From the NCBI GenBank assembly GCA_050305515.1, contig JBNLFL010000040.1, forward strand, positions 124,001 to 188,000: 64,000 nucleotides of DNA, written 5' to 3'. Source of the DNA: JAFGUB01 sp050305515 (GTDB lineage Bacteria > Campylobacterota > Campylobacteria > Campylobacterales > Sulfurimonadaceae). The notes beneath the pieces are model-generated. The model was given only the letters and a program-made list of their open reading frames with translations, did not search any database and had not been told where the DNA came from. Below, one piece after another: positions 43,849 to 52,337 of the stretch; position 1 is the first letter of the stretch, and every line of letters begins with the position of its first letter. Both the position numbers and the translations under genes were made by a program.

Positions 43849-44603
43849 CCTTTGGCTTTTTTTATCATTTCATAAGCAGCATTGATCTGCTGTACCCTCC
43901 TGGTTGCTTCTTCAATATACGCATCATCGGCACCCTGAGCCTTGATTAGGTCGGGATGGTTCTCTTTGACCGCTTTTCTGTATGCTTTTTTTATCTCATC
44001 CATGCTCGCATCGGAGTTTACATGTAAGAGTTTGTAAGCCTCATCAAGCGAACTTTGTGTCGTTGCATGGGAATACATCTGTGAAAATCGTGCCATCATA
44101 GTATCAAGTTCTGACTGGCTTACATGTAAGAATGTGGCAATCTTCATAATAAGATGTTCTTCGGAATGTGAAAAATTACCATCTGCAAAAGCGAGGTTTA
44201 TCAGAAACATCAGCATCATATGCTGTTTTTGACGGTCGCGACGGATCAGAACATAGAGTGCCGAAGCGACGTCATCAATATTCCTCTCATGCTCTTTTTC
44301 TTCATTAAAGATCTCTTTGAGATAGCCTTTGGTGGTCTGCGGGTCGGGAAAAACTTTGGATATGTCACTCAGCATATTGCTAACAAGTTCGGCCTCGAGT
44401 TCGTGAACCCTGCCGTCAGCCTTGGCCACTTTTGCCATCAGGGCAACGAAAAGACCCAGTTCACTGTGATGCAGAGCCTCTTTGGTAATTTTAAAATCCT
44501 GAAACTGCTTTTGCGAGTAGTAAATTTTTGAAAAACGTTGATAACTCTTATAGACACGGTAAAAAATATATCCGAGTATGGCAAAAATGATAATCTGCGT
44601 CAT
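43845..44603 (-). CDS. DjlA-like membrane co-chaperone (TerB and DnaJ domains)
   Basis: This 252-residue protein has an N-terminal membrane helix (about residues 2-18), a TerB-like helical domain (about 45-165, KVAKADGRVHELEAELV and AFADGNFSHSEEH) and a C-terminal J domain with the HPD motif in KENHPDLIKA, which would stimulate DnaK. The start at 44603 has AAAGGAG 5 bases upstream; the frame continues open to 44801 but lies over the divergent promoter. Two palindrome copies lie 102 bases apart in it. Confidence 0.88.
   Translation of the reverse strand: MTQIIIFAILGYIFYRVYKSYQRFSKIYYSQKQFQDFKITKEALHHSELGLFVALMAKVAKADGRVHELEAELVSNMLSDISKVFPDPQTTKGYLKEIFNEEKEHERNIDDVASALYVLIRRDRQKQHMMLMFLINLAFADGNFSHSEEHLIMKIATFLHVSQSELDTMMARFSQMYSHATTQSSLDEAYKLLHVNSDASMDEIKKAYRKAVKENHPDLIKAQGADDAYIEEATRRVQQINAAYEMIKKAKG
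44018..44027. repeat. Iterated palindrome TTACATGTAA, copy 13
   Basis: Exact copy inside the DjlA-like gene (minus strand), read in the Leu-His-Val frame (LHVN), at the start of the J domain. Confidence 0.95.
44120..44129. repeat. Iterated palindrome TTACATGTAA, copy 14
   Basis: Exact copy inside the DjlA-like gene, 102 bases from copy 13, read in the Leu-His-Val frame (LHVS). Confidence 0.95.
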
Positions 44604-44665
44604 GATACTCCTTTGTCGTGCGATTATAGATTCAAGGAGTAAATCAAGTGTAATGTCAACTTGGC

Positions 44666-44671
44666 TACAAT
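44666..44671 (+). promoter_or_regulatory. Candidate -10 box of the EamA transporter gene
   Basis: TACAAT in the context TTGGCTACAATCC lies 25 bases upstream of the ATG. Confidence 0.45.
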
Positions 44672-44696
44672 CCGCGAAACGTGAAAGAAGAGGCTG

Positions 44697-45599
44697 ATGA
44701 GAGAACGATTTGCTGCAGTGGATGCCGGTGTACGCTATATGCTTCTCTCTTCCCTTCTGTTTGCCTTTATGGGTGCGTTCGCCAAATTGGCCAGCGAACA
44801 TATCAGCTCATTGGAAGTGGTCTTTTTCAGAAATCTGTTTGGTGTCGTTCTCATTGCTGCTACGTTGTTGCGCTATCCTCTCAAAAGTGTCGGCGGCCGA
44901 GCAATGCTTCTCTTTTTTAGAGGATTTATGGGTTTTGCCGCCTTGCTTGCATTTTTTTACAACATAGCCCATATCCCGCTGGGCGATGCCATGACATTTT
45001 CAAAGACCTCGCCGATTTTTACGGCACTGTTTGCATGGATGTTTTTAAAAGAGCAACTTTCATGGAAGGGATGGTCAGCGGTGATGACAGGCTTTGTGGG
45101 CATTGTTCTGATTACCAAACCTGCTGGCATTGGATTGGAACTGACCGACTGGCTTGGCATTTTTAGCGGTGTCGGGGCGGCTTTGGCCTATACCTCTGTC
45201 AGGGAGTTGAAAAAGTACTATGATACGCGAACCATTGTGCTTTCATTTATGCTGACGGGTACGCTCGGGCCATTGTTGTTGATGGTGATGGCATCCTATG
45301 TTCAGGTGTCTTCAGCATGGGAGTTCCTGCTCGCTCCATTTGTAATGCCTGCAGGAATTGAATGGATCTATCTGATTGTAATGGGTCTGTTAGCGACGGG
45401 GGCACAACTTTATATGACAAAGGCTTATGGCGCTTCACAGGCGGGGATTGTGGGTGCGGTAAGTTATACAAATATTGTTTTTTCTATCATTTTGGGTCTG
45501 ATGATGGGTGATGTTTTGCCTGATGGATGGAGCAGTATCGGTATCATCCTGATAGTCGCAAGCGGAATTTTGGTTGCCCGAAGCAAGCCGACGCAATAA
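44697..45599 (+). CDS. EamA/DMT-family membrane transporter
   Basis: This 300-residue protein has about ten hydrophobic helices in two EamA halves; the first begins LLSSLLFAFMGAFAKLAS with VVFFRNLFG, and the repeat starts near residue 148. Members export metabolites or amino acids; no substrate can be inferred. It is divergent from the co-chaperone gene. A separate promoter follows it. Confidence 0.88.
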   Translation: MRERFAAVDAGVRYMLLSSLLFAFMGAFAKLASEHISSLEVVFFRNLFGVVLIAATLLRYPLKSVGGRAMLLFFRGFMGFAALLAFFYNIAHIPLGDAMTFSKTSPIFTALFAWMFLKEQLSWKGWSAVMTGFVGIVLITKPAGIGLELTDWLGIFSGVGAALAYTSVRELKKYYDTRTIVLSFMLTGTLGPLLLMVMASYVQVSSAWEFLLAPFVMPAGIEWIYLIVMGLLATGAQLYMTKAYGASQAGIVGAVSYTNIVFSIILGLMMGDVLPDGWSSIGIILIVASGILVARSKPTQ

Positions 45600-45604
45600 A
45601 ATGC

Positions 45605-45610
45605 TATAAT
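45605..45610 (+). promoter_or_regulatory. Candidate -10 box of the small membrane protein-kdsA run
   Basis: TATAAT in the context ATGCTATAATCGCGG lies 20 bases upstream of the small membrane protein gene, with AAGG between. Confidence 0.55.
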
Positions 45611-45630
45611 CGCGGAAAAAAGGTTCTGGT

Positions 45631-45861
45631 ATGGATGGCAATCTTTATTACGTTATGCTGGGTGCATTTGGTCTTGCGTCGCTCCTGTTATTTCGCAACG
45701 GTCACTTCTGGCCGGGAATCATTTTCGCATTGTTGACGGGATGGACCTACTATTCGCATGAGACAGGCACGAGTTATTCACAATTGAAAAATGAGCTCAA
45801 CCATGCCGTTGATGAATCAGTTGAAAAAACTCCAACCCCAAAATTGGATAAGTTGAAATAA
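45631..45861 (+). CDS. Small membrane protein upstream of kdsA
   Basis: This 76-residue protein has two hydrophobic segments (about residues 7-20 and 27-42) and a charged C-terminal tail. It lies 13 bases before kdsA behind its own promoter. No family is recognised. Confidence 0.6.
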   Translation: MDGNLYYVMLGAFGLASLLLFRNGHFWPGIIFALLTGWTYYSHETGTSYSQLKNELNHAVDESVEKTPTPKLDKLK

Positions 45862-45874
45862 GAAAAGGGCATCA

Positions 45875-46675
45875 ATGATTTTGATTGCAGGACCCTGTGT
45901 CATCGAGAGTGAGGGCAATCTGTTCAAGATTGCAAAAGCGCTTGAAAATTACCATTACGACGAACGCTTTGATTTCCATTTCAAAGCGAGTTTTGACAAA
46001 GCCAACCGTACTTCGCTGGAGAGTTACCGCGGACCGGGTCTGGATGATGGCCTGAAGCTGCTTGCAAAGGTCAAGGCAGATTTCGGGTACAAGATTTTGA
46101 CCGACATTCATGAAACGCAGCAGGCGGCAGCTGTGGCAGAAGTAGCGGATGTTTTGCAGATTCCTGCATTTTTATGCCGTCAGACCGATCTGCTCGTTGC
46201 CGCAGCGAAGACAAAAGCAGTTGTCAATATCAAAAAAGGGCAGTTCATGAACCCGCATGATATGCGCTATTCGGTTCTCAAAGTCCTTAAAACACGCGGC
46301 TGCGAAGATTTGAGTTTTGAAAATGCACGGAAACACGGTGTTTGGCTTACCGAACGCGGCAGCAGTTTCGGCTACGGTAATCTGGTAGTCGATATGCGCG
46401 CACTGCCGATCATGCGCGCATTCGCTCCGGTGGTGTTTGATGCAACCCATTCGGTTCAGATGCCCGGCTCCGCAGGTGGGAAAACAGGCGGTGATTCCGG
46501 CATGGTGCCTTATCTCTCACGTGCTGCCGCTGCAACCGGTGTGGACGGCTTTTTCTTTGAAACCCATTTCGATCCGGCGGTGGCGTTAAGCGACGGACCC
46601 AATATGATAAAATTAGACCAACTTAAAACGCTGAGCGATACGCTGTTTGAGATCAGCAACATCATCAAGGAGTAA
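45875..46675 (+). CDS. kdsA: 2-dehydro-3-deoxyphosphooctonate aldolase (KDO-8-P synthase)
   Basis: KdsA condenses arabinose 5-phosphate and phosphoenolpyruvate to make KDO-8-phosphate for lipopolysaccharide. The 266-residue protein starts with LIAGPCVIESE and has FKASFDKANRTS around residue 45, KKGQFMNPHDM around residue 117 and DATHSVQMPG around residue 190. It lies in the kdsA-ribH-nusB order known from Campylobacter. Confidence 0.97.
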   Translation: MILIAGPCVIESEGNLFKIAKALENYHYDERFDFHFKASFDKANRTSLESYRGPGLDDGLKLLAKVKADFGYKILTDIHETQQAAAVAEVADVLQIPAFLCRQTDLLVAAAKTKAVVNIKKGQFMNPHDMRYSVLKVLKTRGCEDLSFENARKHGVWLTERGSSFGYGNLVVDMRALPIMRAFAPVVFDATHSVQMPGSAGGKTGGDSGMVPYLSRAAAATGVDGFFFETHFDPAVALSDGPNMIKLDQLKTLSDTLFEISNIIKE

Positions 46676-46676
46676 C

Positions 46677-47147
46677 ATGAAAGTCATTGAAGGAAAACTG
46701 CAGGTTCAAAACGGCAGAAAAATTGCCATTGTCAATGCCCGATGGAACCATCTGGTCACCGACCGCCTGGTGGAAGGGGCGAAAGACGCCTATCTGCGTC
46801 ATGGCGGCGATGAGGCAGATCTTGATCTGGTGCTTGTTCCCGGCGCGTTTGAACTTCCCCTTGTAGTGGAACGTTTACTGAATACAGGAAAGTATGACGG
46901 AATCTGTGCGCTCGGTGCCGTCATTCGCGGTTCAACGCCCCATTTTGACTATATTGCCGCAGAAGCGACCAAGGGCATTGCATCGGCGGCACTCAAAAGC
47001 GGCAAGCCGGTTGCATTTGGTCTATTGACGACCGATACAATCGAACAGGCGATCGAACGTGCGGGAACCAAAGCCGGCAACAAAGGATTCGAAGCGATGA
47101 CGACCGTGATTGAAATGATGAATCTCTATAAAGCGATCGAAGCGTAA
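46677..47147 (+). CDS. ribH: 6,7-dimethyl-8-ribityllumazine synthase
   Basis: RibH makes the immediate precursor of riboflavin. The 156-residue protein has ARWNHLVTDRLVEGA near residue 22, VPGAFELP around residue 58, GAVIRGSTPHFDY around residue 82 and GLLTTDT near residue 115. ATG 46677 has AAGGAG 3 bases upstream. It lies one base after kdsA and overlaps nusB by one base. Confidence 0.97.
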   Translation: MKVIEGKLQVQNGRKIAIVNARWNHLVTDRLVEGAKDAYLRHGGDEADLDLVLVPGAFELPLVVERLLNTGKYDGICALGAVIRGSTPHFDYIAAEATKGIASAALKSGKPVAFGLLTTDTIEQAIERAGTKAGNKGFEAMTTVIEMMNLYKAIEA

Positions 47148-47554
47148 TGGCGACACGACACCATGCCCGTATGGCGGTTGTCAGCCTGCTGTATGCTTTT
47201 GACCTTGGAAACGGCGATATCGCCAATCATACGGATGAGATTCTGGAAGATAAAAAGATCCGTAACAGGCAAAAAGATTTCGCCCTGAATCTTTTTTCCG
47301 GGGTCATGGCGCATCTTGAAGCGATCGATACGGCCATCATCAAACATCTCAAAGAGTGGGATTTTGAGCGACTTGGCTCCATCGAGCGTGCGACACTGCG
47401 TCTGGGAGCCTATGAAATCATGTTCTCCAAACTTGATGCCGCCGTGGTTATTAATGAAGCCATTGAGGTGACCAAAGCGTTCGGGACGGAACAGTCCCCA
47501 AAATTTATCAACGGTGTGCTTGATGCCATCTCCAAAGACGGTGAGGCGGAGTGA
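47147..47554 (+). CDS. nusB: Transcription antitermination factor NusB
   Basis: NusB works with NusE (S10) on boxA RNA during rRNA transcription. The 135-residue all-helical protein has RHHARMAVVSLLYAFD at the start, and SIERATLRLGAYEIMF and VINEAIEVTKAFGTEQSPKF in the C-terminal half. It is coupled to ribH and overlaps the open frame of mqnC. Confidence 0.96.
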   Translation: MATRHHARMAVVSLLYAFDLGNGDIANHTDEILEDKKIRNRQKDFALNLFSGVMAHLEAIDTAIIKHLKEWDFERLGSIERATLRLGAYEIMFSKLDAAVVINEAIEVTKAFGTEQSPKFINGVLDAISKDGEAE

Positions 47555-47577
47555 GCGCACGCAATAAAGGAGCGGTG

Positions 47578-48627
47578 ATGGAGCGTCTGAGCAAAGAGGC
47601 TGCACTCGATCTCATTCGTCATGCTGACCTCAAAGAACTCGGTCTTATGGCAAGTGCACGTAAAAAAGCGCTGCATCCCAAAGGGATCACAACCTTTGTC
47701 GTAGACCGTAATATCAACTACACCAATGTCTGCTGGGTCGATTGCAAATTTTGTGCTTTCTATCGTCAAGGCAAAGATGATGATGCCTACGTCCTGACAT
47801 TTGAGGAGATCGATCAGAAGATCGATGAGCTGCTTGAAATCGGCGGTACGCAGATACTGTTTCAAGGCGGTGTACACCCCAAGCTCAAAATCGAGTGGTA
47901 TGAGGATCTGGTGGAGCATATTCATACCAAATATCCCACGATTACCATCCACGGTTTTTCTGCTATTGAAATTGATTATATCGCCAAAGTTTCCCGTATC
48001 AGTGTCAGTGAAGTTTTGCAGCGTTTACATGTAAAGGGGCTTGCATCCATTCCGGGTGCCGGAGCCGAGATTCTCAGCGATCGCGTCCGCGATATCATCG
48101 CACCCAAGAAGATTGATTCGGAAGTGTGGCTCGACATTCATCGTCAGGCTCACAAGCTTGGCATCAAATCGACAGCGACAATGATGTACGGTACGGTCGA
48201 AACCGATGAAGAGATTATCGAGCACTGGGAGATGATTCGACGTCTTCAGGATGAGACCCAGGGCTTCAGAGCGTTTATCATGTGGTCGTTTCAGGGAGCC
48301 AACACGCAGCTTCTTGAAGAGTTTCCCGATATGGAAAAACCCTCATCGAACCGCTATCTGAGACTGCTGGCGGTATCACGCCTCTTTTTGGATAATGTTC
48401 CCAATATTCAGAGCTCCTGGGTAACGCAGGGGCCTTACATCGGGCAGATGGCACTGCTTTTCGGAGCGAACGATCTGGGCTCGACCATGATGGAAGAGAA
48501 CGTTGTCCGTTCCGCCGGTGCGGGCTTTCGTATGGCCAAAGAGGAGATGATCCGTTTGATTCGCGACGTTGGGGAAACCCCAGCGATTCGCAACACCGCT
48601 TACGAGACGCTGGAGCTCTTTGCCTGA
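47578..48627 (+). CDS. mqnC: Cyclic dehypoxanthinyl futalosine synthase (radical SAM)
   Basis: MqnC catalyses the radical cyclisation step of the futalosine route to menaquinone. The 349-residue protein has the radical SAM cysteines in CWVDCKFCAFYR around residue 51, GGTQILFQGGVHPKLKIEWY around residue 88 and the C-terminal LGSTMMEENVV. ATG 47578 has AAAGGAG 5 bases upstream; a GTG at 47551 is in frame but less supported. A palindrome copy lies at 48025. Confidence 0.93.
   Translation: MERLSKEAALDLIRHADLKELGLMASARKKALHPKGITTFVVDRNINYTNVCWVDCKFCAFYRQGKDDDAYVLTFEEIDQKIDELLEIGGTQILFQGGVHPKLKIEWYEDLVEHIHTKYPTITIHGFSAIEIDYIAKVSRISVSEVLQRLHVKGLASIPGAGAEILSDRVRDIIAPKKIDSEVWLDIHRQAHKLGIKSTATMMYGTVETDEEIIEHWEMIRRLQDETQGFRAFIMWSFQGANTQLLEEFPDMEKPSSNRYLRLLAVSRLFLDNVPNIQSSWVTQGPYIGQMALLFGANDLGSTMMEENVVRSAGAGFRMAKEEMIRLIRDVGETPAIRNTAYETLELFA
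48025..48034. repeat. Iterated palindrome TTACATGTAA, copy 15
   Basis: Exact copy inside mqnC, read in the Leu-His-Val frame (LHVK). Confidence 0.95.
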
Positions 48628-49907
48628 TGCGTCTTGTAGCGGCTATTTTACTACTGGGACAGGTGATTATGGCAGCAACTTTTGAAACTCTGCAGGTGGG
48701 GAGCGTGAGCGTACCGCTTATTTTCGAGCAGGAAACACGGCTTCCTATTGCATCGATGCAAGTGGTTTTTCGCAACAGCGGCCATATTGAAGACGGTAAC
48801 CTTTCGGGCCTCTCGCGGCTCAGTTCCCAGATTCTGAACGAAGGCACCAAAACCATGGGTTCAAGTGCTTTTGCAGAGGCACTGGAGCAAAAAGCGATTC
48901 ATCTAAGCGTTCATACCGGAACGGAGACGATGGTAGCCGAACTGAGTTGTCTCAAAGAGCAGTTTCATGAAGGCGTAGGAATGCTTGGCGCGCTGCTTGC
49001 AGACCCGAATACGACGGATGAGGCACTTGAAAAAATCAAGGCGATCACCATCGGCGCTCTCAAGCGCAAGGAGAGCGATTTCGACACGGTGGCATCCAAT
49101 GAGCTGCGGAGGCTGCAGTTCCCGGAAACACCGCTGGCGTTTCCTCCTGAGGGGAGTATCGACTCTGTGGCCTCCATGAGTTTGAGTGATGTGAAACGTT
49201 TCCTTACAGAGCATCTGGTTCAGGAACGGGTCATCTTTGTGATTGGCGGAGATCTGACTCTGGATGCCGCCAAAGATGCCGCAAAAGAGATTCTGGGCAT
49301 GTTGGCGCATGGAAAAAATGAGGAGGTGCGTTCCATTCCGGTTGCCGCAAAAGTGCGTCAGAGCACTCTGAAGCGTCCGACGGAGCAGGCGTATATCTAT
49401 TTCGGTTCTCCCTATAATTTGTCCGTCGATGATGCCGAAAACTATCAAGCGCGCGTGGCGACCTATATTCTCGGAGCGGGCGGTTTCGGAAGTCGTCTGA
49501 TGGAGGAGATCCGTGTCAAACGCGGTTTGGCTTACTCGGCCTATGCCCGTCTGAGCATCAACCGCTCGCACAGCGTCTTCAAAGGTTACCTGCAAACGAA
49601 GAATGATTCGCTTGAAGAGGCGCAAAAGACAGTCAAAGAGGTTATTGCCGATTTTGTCGCAAAGGGCGTGACGCAAGCGGAACTCGATCAGGCCAAAAAG
49701 TTTTTGATGGGCTCCGAACCGCTGCGTGTGGAGACACTCTCACAGCGTCTCTCACGAACGTTTATGGACTACTACAAGGGGCTTGAACCCGGAGCTTCCG
49801 AAAAAGAGCTCGAGCAGATTCATACGCTCACGCTTGAAGAGCTGAACCGGTTTATTAAAGCGCATGACGAAATCTTGCAATTGAGTTTTGCAATTGTGAC
49901 AGAGTGA
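48627..49907 (+). CDS. M16 peptidase-like protein lacking the zinc motif
   Basis: This 426-residue protein has a signal peptide (residues 1-17) and the two-lobe M16 layout, including the second-lobe signature RLMEEIRVKRGLAYSAYA around residue 290. At the place of the catalytic HxxEH the sequence reads LSRLSSQ, so the metal ligands are absent. It is probably a non-catalytic M16 subunit or chaperone in the periplasm. Its start overlaps the mqnC stop. No active M16 partner is adjacent. Confidence 0.8.
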   Translation: MRLVAAILLLGQVIMAATFETLQVGSVSVPLIFEQETRLPIASMQVVFRNSGHIEDGNLSGLSRLSSQILNEGTKTMGSSAFAEALEQKAIHLSVHTGTETMVAELSCLKEQFHEGVGMLGALLADPNTTDEALEKIKAITIGALKRKESDFDTVASNELRRLQFPETPLAFPPEGSIDSVASMSLSDVKRFLTEHLVQERVIFVIGGDLTLDAAKDAAKEILGMLAHGKNEEVRSIPVAAKVRQSTLKRPTEQAYIYFGSPYNLSVDDAENYQARVATYILGAGGFGSRLMEEIRVKRGLAYSAYARLSINRSHSVFKGYLQTKNDSLEEAQKTVKEVIADFVAKGVTQAELDQAKKFLMGSEPLRVETLSQRLSRTFMDYYKGLEPGASEKELEQIHTLTLEELNRFIKAHDEILQLSFAIVTE

Positions 49908-49913
49908 CATATT

Positions 49914-49942
49914 TTTACATGTAAGACGGGTATTGGTATAAA
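49914..49942 (+). promoter_or_regulatory. Candidate recG promoter; -35 overlaps palindrome copy 16
   Basis: TTTACA (49914-49919) is separated by exactly 17 bases from TATAAA (49937-49942). The -35 hexamer is the start of TTACATGTAA plus the preceding T. Confidence 0.5.
49915..49924. repeat. Iterated palindrome TTACATGTAA, copy 16 (intergenic)
   Basis: Exact copy in the 44-base gap between the M16-like gene and recG. Confidence 0.95.
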
Positions 49943-49951
49943 ATAGAACCC

Positions 49952-51751
49952 ATGACCCACATTGCCCCCGCCGATTTGGAAAAATTCAAAAAACTTGGAG
50001 TCCATTCGATTGGGGCGCTTGCGCTGCTCATTCCGCAAAAATTTGAAGACTATCGCCTCAATCATCAACTAAGAGATGGCTCTGAACAGGTCATTGATGC
50101 AACGGTAGAACGTATAACCCGAACTCCAAAATCCCTGCAATTGACACTTTTTGCCCATAATTTCGGGCACAAAATCGATGCCGTATTTTTCAAGCCAAAA
50201 CCATTCATGCTGCGTCAGTTTGTACAGGATGCGCGTTATTACCTCTATGGCAGCGTTACATGTAAGGCGGGACACTGCCAGATCAGCCATCCCAAAAAGA
50301 TTACCAAAATCGGTACCATGCATCCAAAATACAAAACACTGCTACGCAGTGATGTCATGGAGCGTTTGACGCTCACATATGTGACCCCTGAAGCGCTGAT
50401 GGATGAAGGTCTTCCCGAAGCGATCGCCAGAGACCTCAGTGATGCCCATAAACGTGCCCTTGAGAAAGAGCCGCTGCTTTATGCGCTGAAGTTCACGGAA
50501 CTTTACATGTATATGCGTTCGCTGGCAAAAAAAAGGCGTCATTTCCCGGCGCTGCAACGTTTAAAAGGCGCGTGGAAACCCTGGAGCCAAACATTGCCGT
50601 TTGCGCTGACGCAGGAGCAGCAAACGGCCATTGAAGCGATAGCGGAGGATATGGCACGACCTGAAGCGGCGCGCCGTATGATTGTCGGGGATGTCGGATC
50701 AGGAAAGACGATGGTGATTCTTGCGAGCGTCATGATGGCCAGACCCCATCGTGCCATTTTAATGGCACCGACGACCATTCTGGCCAATCAGCTCTTTGAA
50801 GAGGCTCAAAAGTTTTTACCGGACATTCGCACGGTGCTGGTGAGTAATGCCGTGAAAAAAGCGGATCTTTCCGGCTACGACTTTATCATCGGTACTCATG
50901 CACTGCTTTATCGCGAACTTCCCGAAGCGGCACTGGTAATGGTGGATGAGCAGCACCGTTTCGGCACCGCGCAGCGCCAGCAGCTGGATAAAATGCTGCG
51001 CAGCGGCAATGTCCACCCCCATTTTTTACAATTTACCGCAACGCCCATTCCCCGGACGCAGGCCATGATCGACTCGGCGCATATCGACGTCAGTCTCATT
51101 ACAACGACACCATTTGAAAAAGATATTACGTCAAAGGTCATCGGCAAAGCGGATTTTTCCGGCTTGCTCGAACACATCAAAGCCGAGATTGCGCAGGAGC
51201 ATCAGGTGCTCATCGTCTATCCGCTGGTAGAGCAGAGCGAGAGTATCAACTACCAGAGTATCGACGAAGCGCGCGGCTATTGGGAAAATCGTTTTGAAGG
51301 GGTGTATGTGACCCACGGCAAAGACCGTGACAAGGAAGCCATATTGACGGCTTTTCGGGAGTCGGGATCTATTTTGCTGGCCACGACGGTTGTCGAGGTG
51401 GGTATTTCGCTGCCGCGGCTGAGTACGGTGGTCATTGTCGGTGCGGAACGGTTGGGACTTTCAACGCTGCACCAGCTGCGCGGGCGGGTCAGCCGCAACG
51501 GGCTCAAAGGCTACTGCTATCTTTTCAGCCATCAGCGCAGCAGTGAGCGTCTGGAAGCTTTTGTCAAAACGACGAACGGATTTGACATTGCCGCACTTGA
51601 TCTGAAATTTCGTCAAAGCGGCGATCTGCTTTTGGGACGTGAACAGAGCGGAAAACGTTTTGTCTGGGTGGATATGGCGGAAGATGAAGTGGTGGTGGCC
51701 GATGTCAAAGCCCATCTGGCCTTGACACACAGCCTTACATGTAACGATTAA
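49952..51751 (+). CDS. recG: ATP-dependent DNA helicase RecG
   Basis: RecG regresses stalled forks and processes recombination intermediates. The 599-residue protein is shorter than E. coli RecG (about 690), mainly in the N-terminal wedge. Helicase motifs are clear: IVGDVGSGKTMV (Walker A) around residue 246, VDEQHRFG around residue 329, QFTATPIPRT around residue 357 and QLRGRVSRNG near residue 507. It carries two exact palindromes (50256 and the last codons at 51735) and a near-copy (50503). It overlaps hpf tail to tail by 4 bases. Confidence 0.95.
   Translation: MTHIAPADLEKFKKLGVHSIGALALLIPQKFEDYRLNHQLRDGSEQVIDATVERITRTPKSLQLTLFAHNFGHKIDAVFFKPKPFMLRQFVQDARYYLYGSVTCKAGHCQISHPKKITKIGTMHPKYKTLLRSDVMERLTLTYVTPEALMDEGLPEAIARDLSDAHKRALEKEPLLYALKFTELYMYMRSLAKKRRHFPALQRLKGAWKPWSQTLPFALTQEQQTAIEAIAEDMARPEAARRMIVGDVGSGKTMVILASVMMARPHRAILMAPTTILANQLFEEAQKFLPDIRTVLVSNAVKKADLSGYDFIIGTHALLYRELPEAALVMVDEQHRFGTAQRQQLDKMLRSGNVHPHFLQFTATPIPRTQAMIDSAHIDVSLITTTPFEKDITSKVIGKADFSGLLEHIKAEIAQEHQVLIVYPLVEQSESINYQSIDEARGYWENRFEGVYVTHGKDRDKEAILTAFRESGSILLATTVVEVGISLPRLSTVVIVGAERLGLSTLHQLRGRVSRNGLKGYCYLFSHQRSSERLEAFVKTTNGFDIAALDLKFRQSGDLLLGREQSGKRFVWVDMAEDEVVVADVKAHLALTHSLTCND
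50256..50265. repeat. Iterated palindrome TTACATGTAA, copy 17
   Basis: Exact copy inside recG, read in the Thr-Cys frame (VTCK). Confidence 0.95.
51735..51744. repeat. Iterated palindrome TTACATGTAA, copy 18
   Basis: Exact copy in the last codons of recG, read in the Thr-Cys frame (LTCND then stop). Confidence 0.95.
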
Positions 51752-52290
51752 AAAAGACCGAACTTTCCGTCGCTGCGTTTATAGAGCAGGCGGGTTTTGC
51801 CGTCGTGGTCCTGAAAGAGTTCAAAAATCTTTTCACTCTCTTTAAGCGACTCGAGAACATCGGCAACCTCCTGAGGTTTGTAGAGGTCAAGTTCCATCGG
51901 TACAATCTCATCTTCAAGCGCTTCTTGCTCCTGTGAGAGGTTAATGGAGGATTGTGAGGCTTTTTTGGCATCATTGAGCGTTTCGTTGTGGTGGTCATTG
52001 AGACGGTCGTTCAGGCGACGGAGTGCTTTTTGCGCACGCTCAATGGCAATGTCGACTGCAGCATAAAGGTCGTCGTCACGCTGTTTGATGACAATGGTGT
52101 TCTTTCCGGCAAGATTGATGGTAAATTCAATGCTCACACCGTGTTTGCCCTTGCGCTCTTCAAGCGACGCTATGGCGCTGACGGAGATAATATCAAGGTT
52201 GTATTTCTCCAGGGTGTGAATGGAACTGTTAAGGTGTTCTTTGATGGTTTCAGTGAGTTCTACATGACGTCCAACGAGTGAGATGTTCAT
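51748..52290 (-). CDS. hpf: Ribosome hibernation promoting factor, long form
   Basis: Long HPF binds the 30S decoding region and dimerises ribosomes through its C-terminal domain. The 180-residue protein has the N-terminal S30AE domain (MNISLVGRHVELTETIKEH, DLYAAVDIAIERAQKALRRL) and a C-terminal domain from about residue 125 (MELDLYKPQEVADVLES). It is convergent with recG. Its upstream region separates it from the MSHA-like cluster on the same strand. Confidence 0.95.
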   Translation of the reverse strand: MNISLVGRHVELTETIKEHLNSSIHTLEKYNLDIISVSAIASLEERKGKHGVSIEFTINLAGKNTIVIKQRDDDLYAAVDIAIERAQKALRRLNDRLNDHHNETLNDAKKASQSSINLSQEQEALEDEIVPMELDLYKPQEVADVLESLKESEKIFELFQDHDGKTRLLYKRSDGKFGLF

Positions 52291-52337
52291 GATAAGGCCT
52301 TTAGTTGAGATAGTGATTGATTATAACCAAATTCTTT

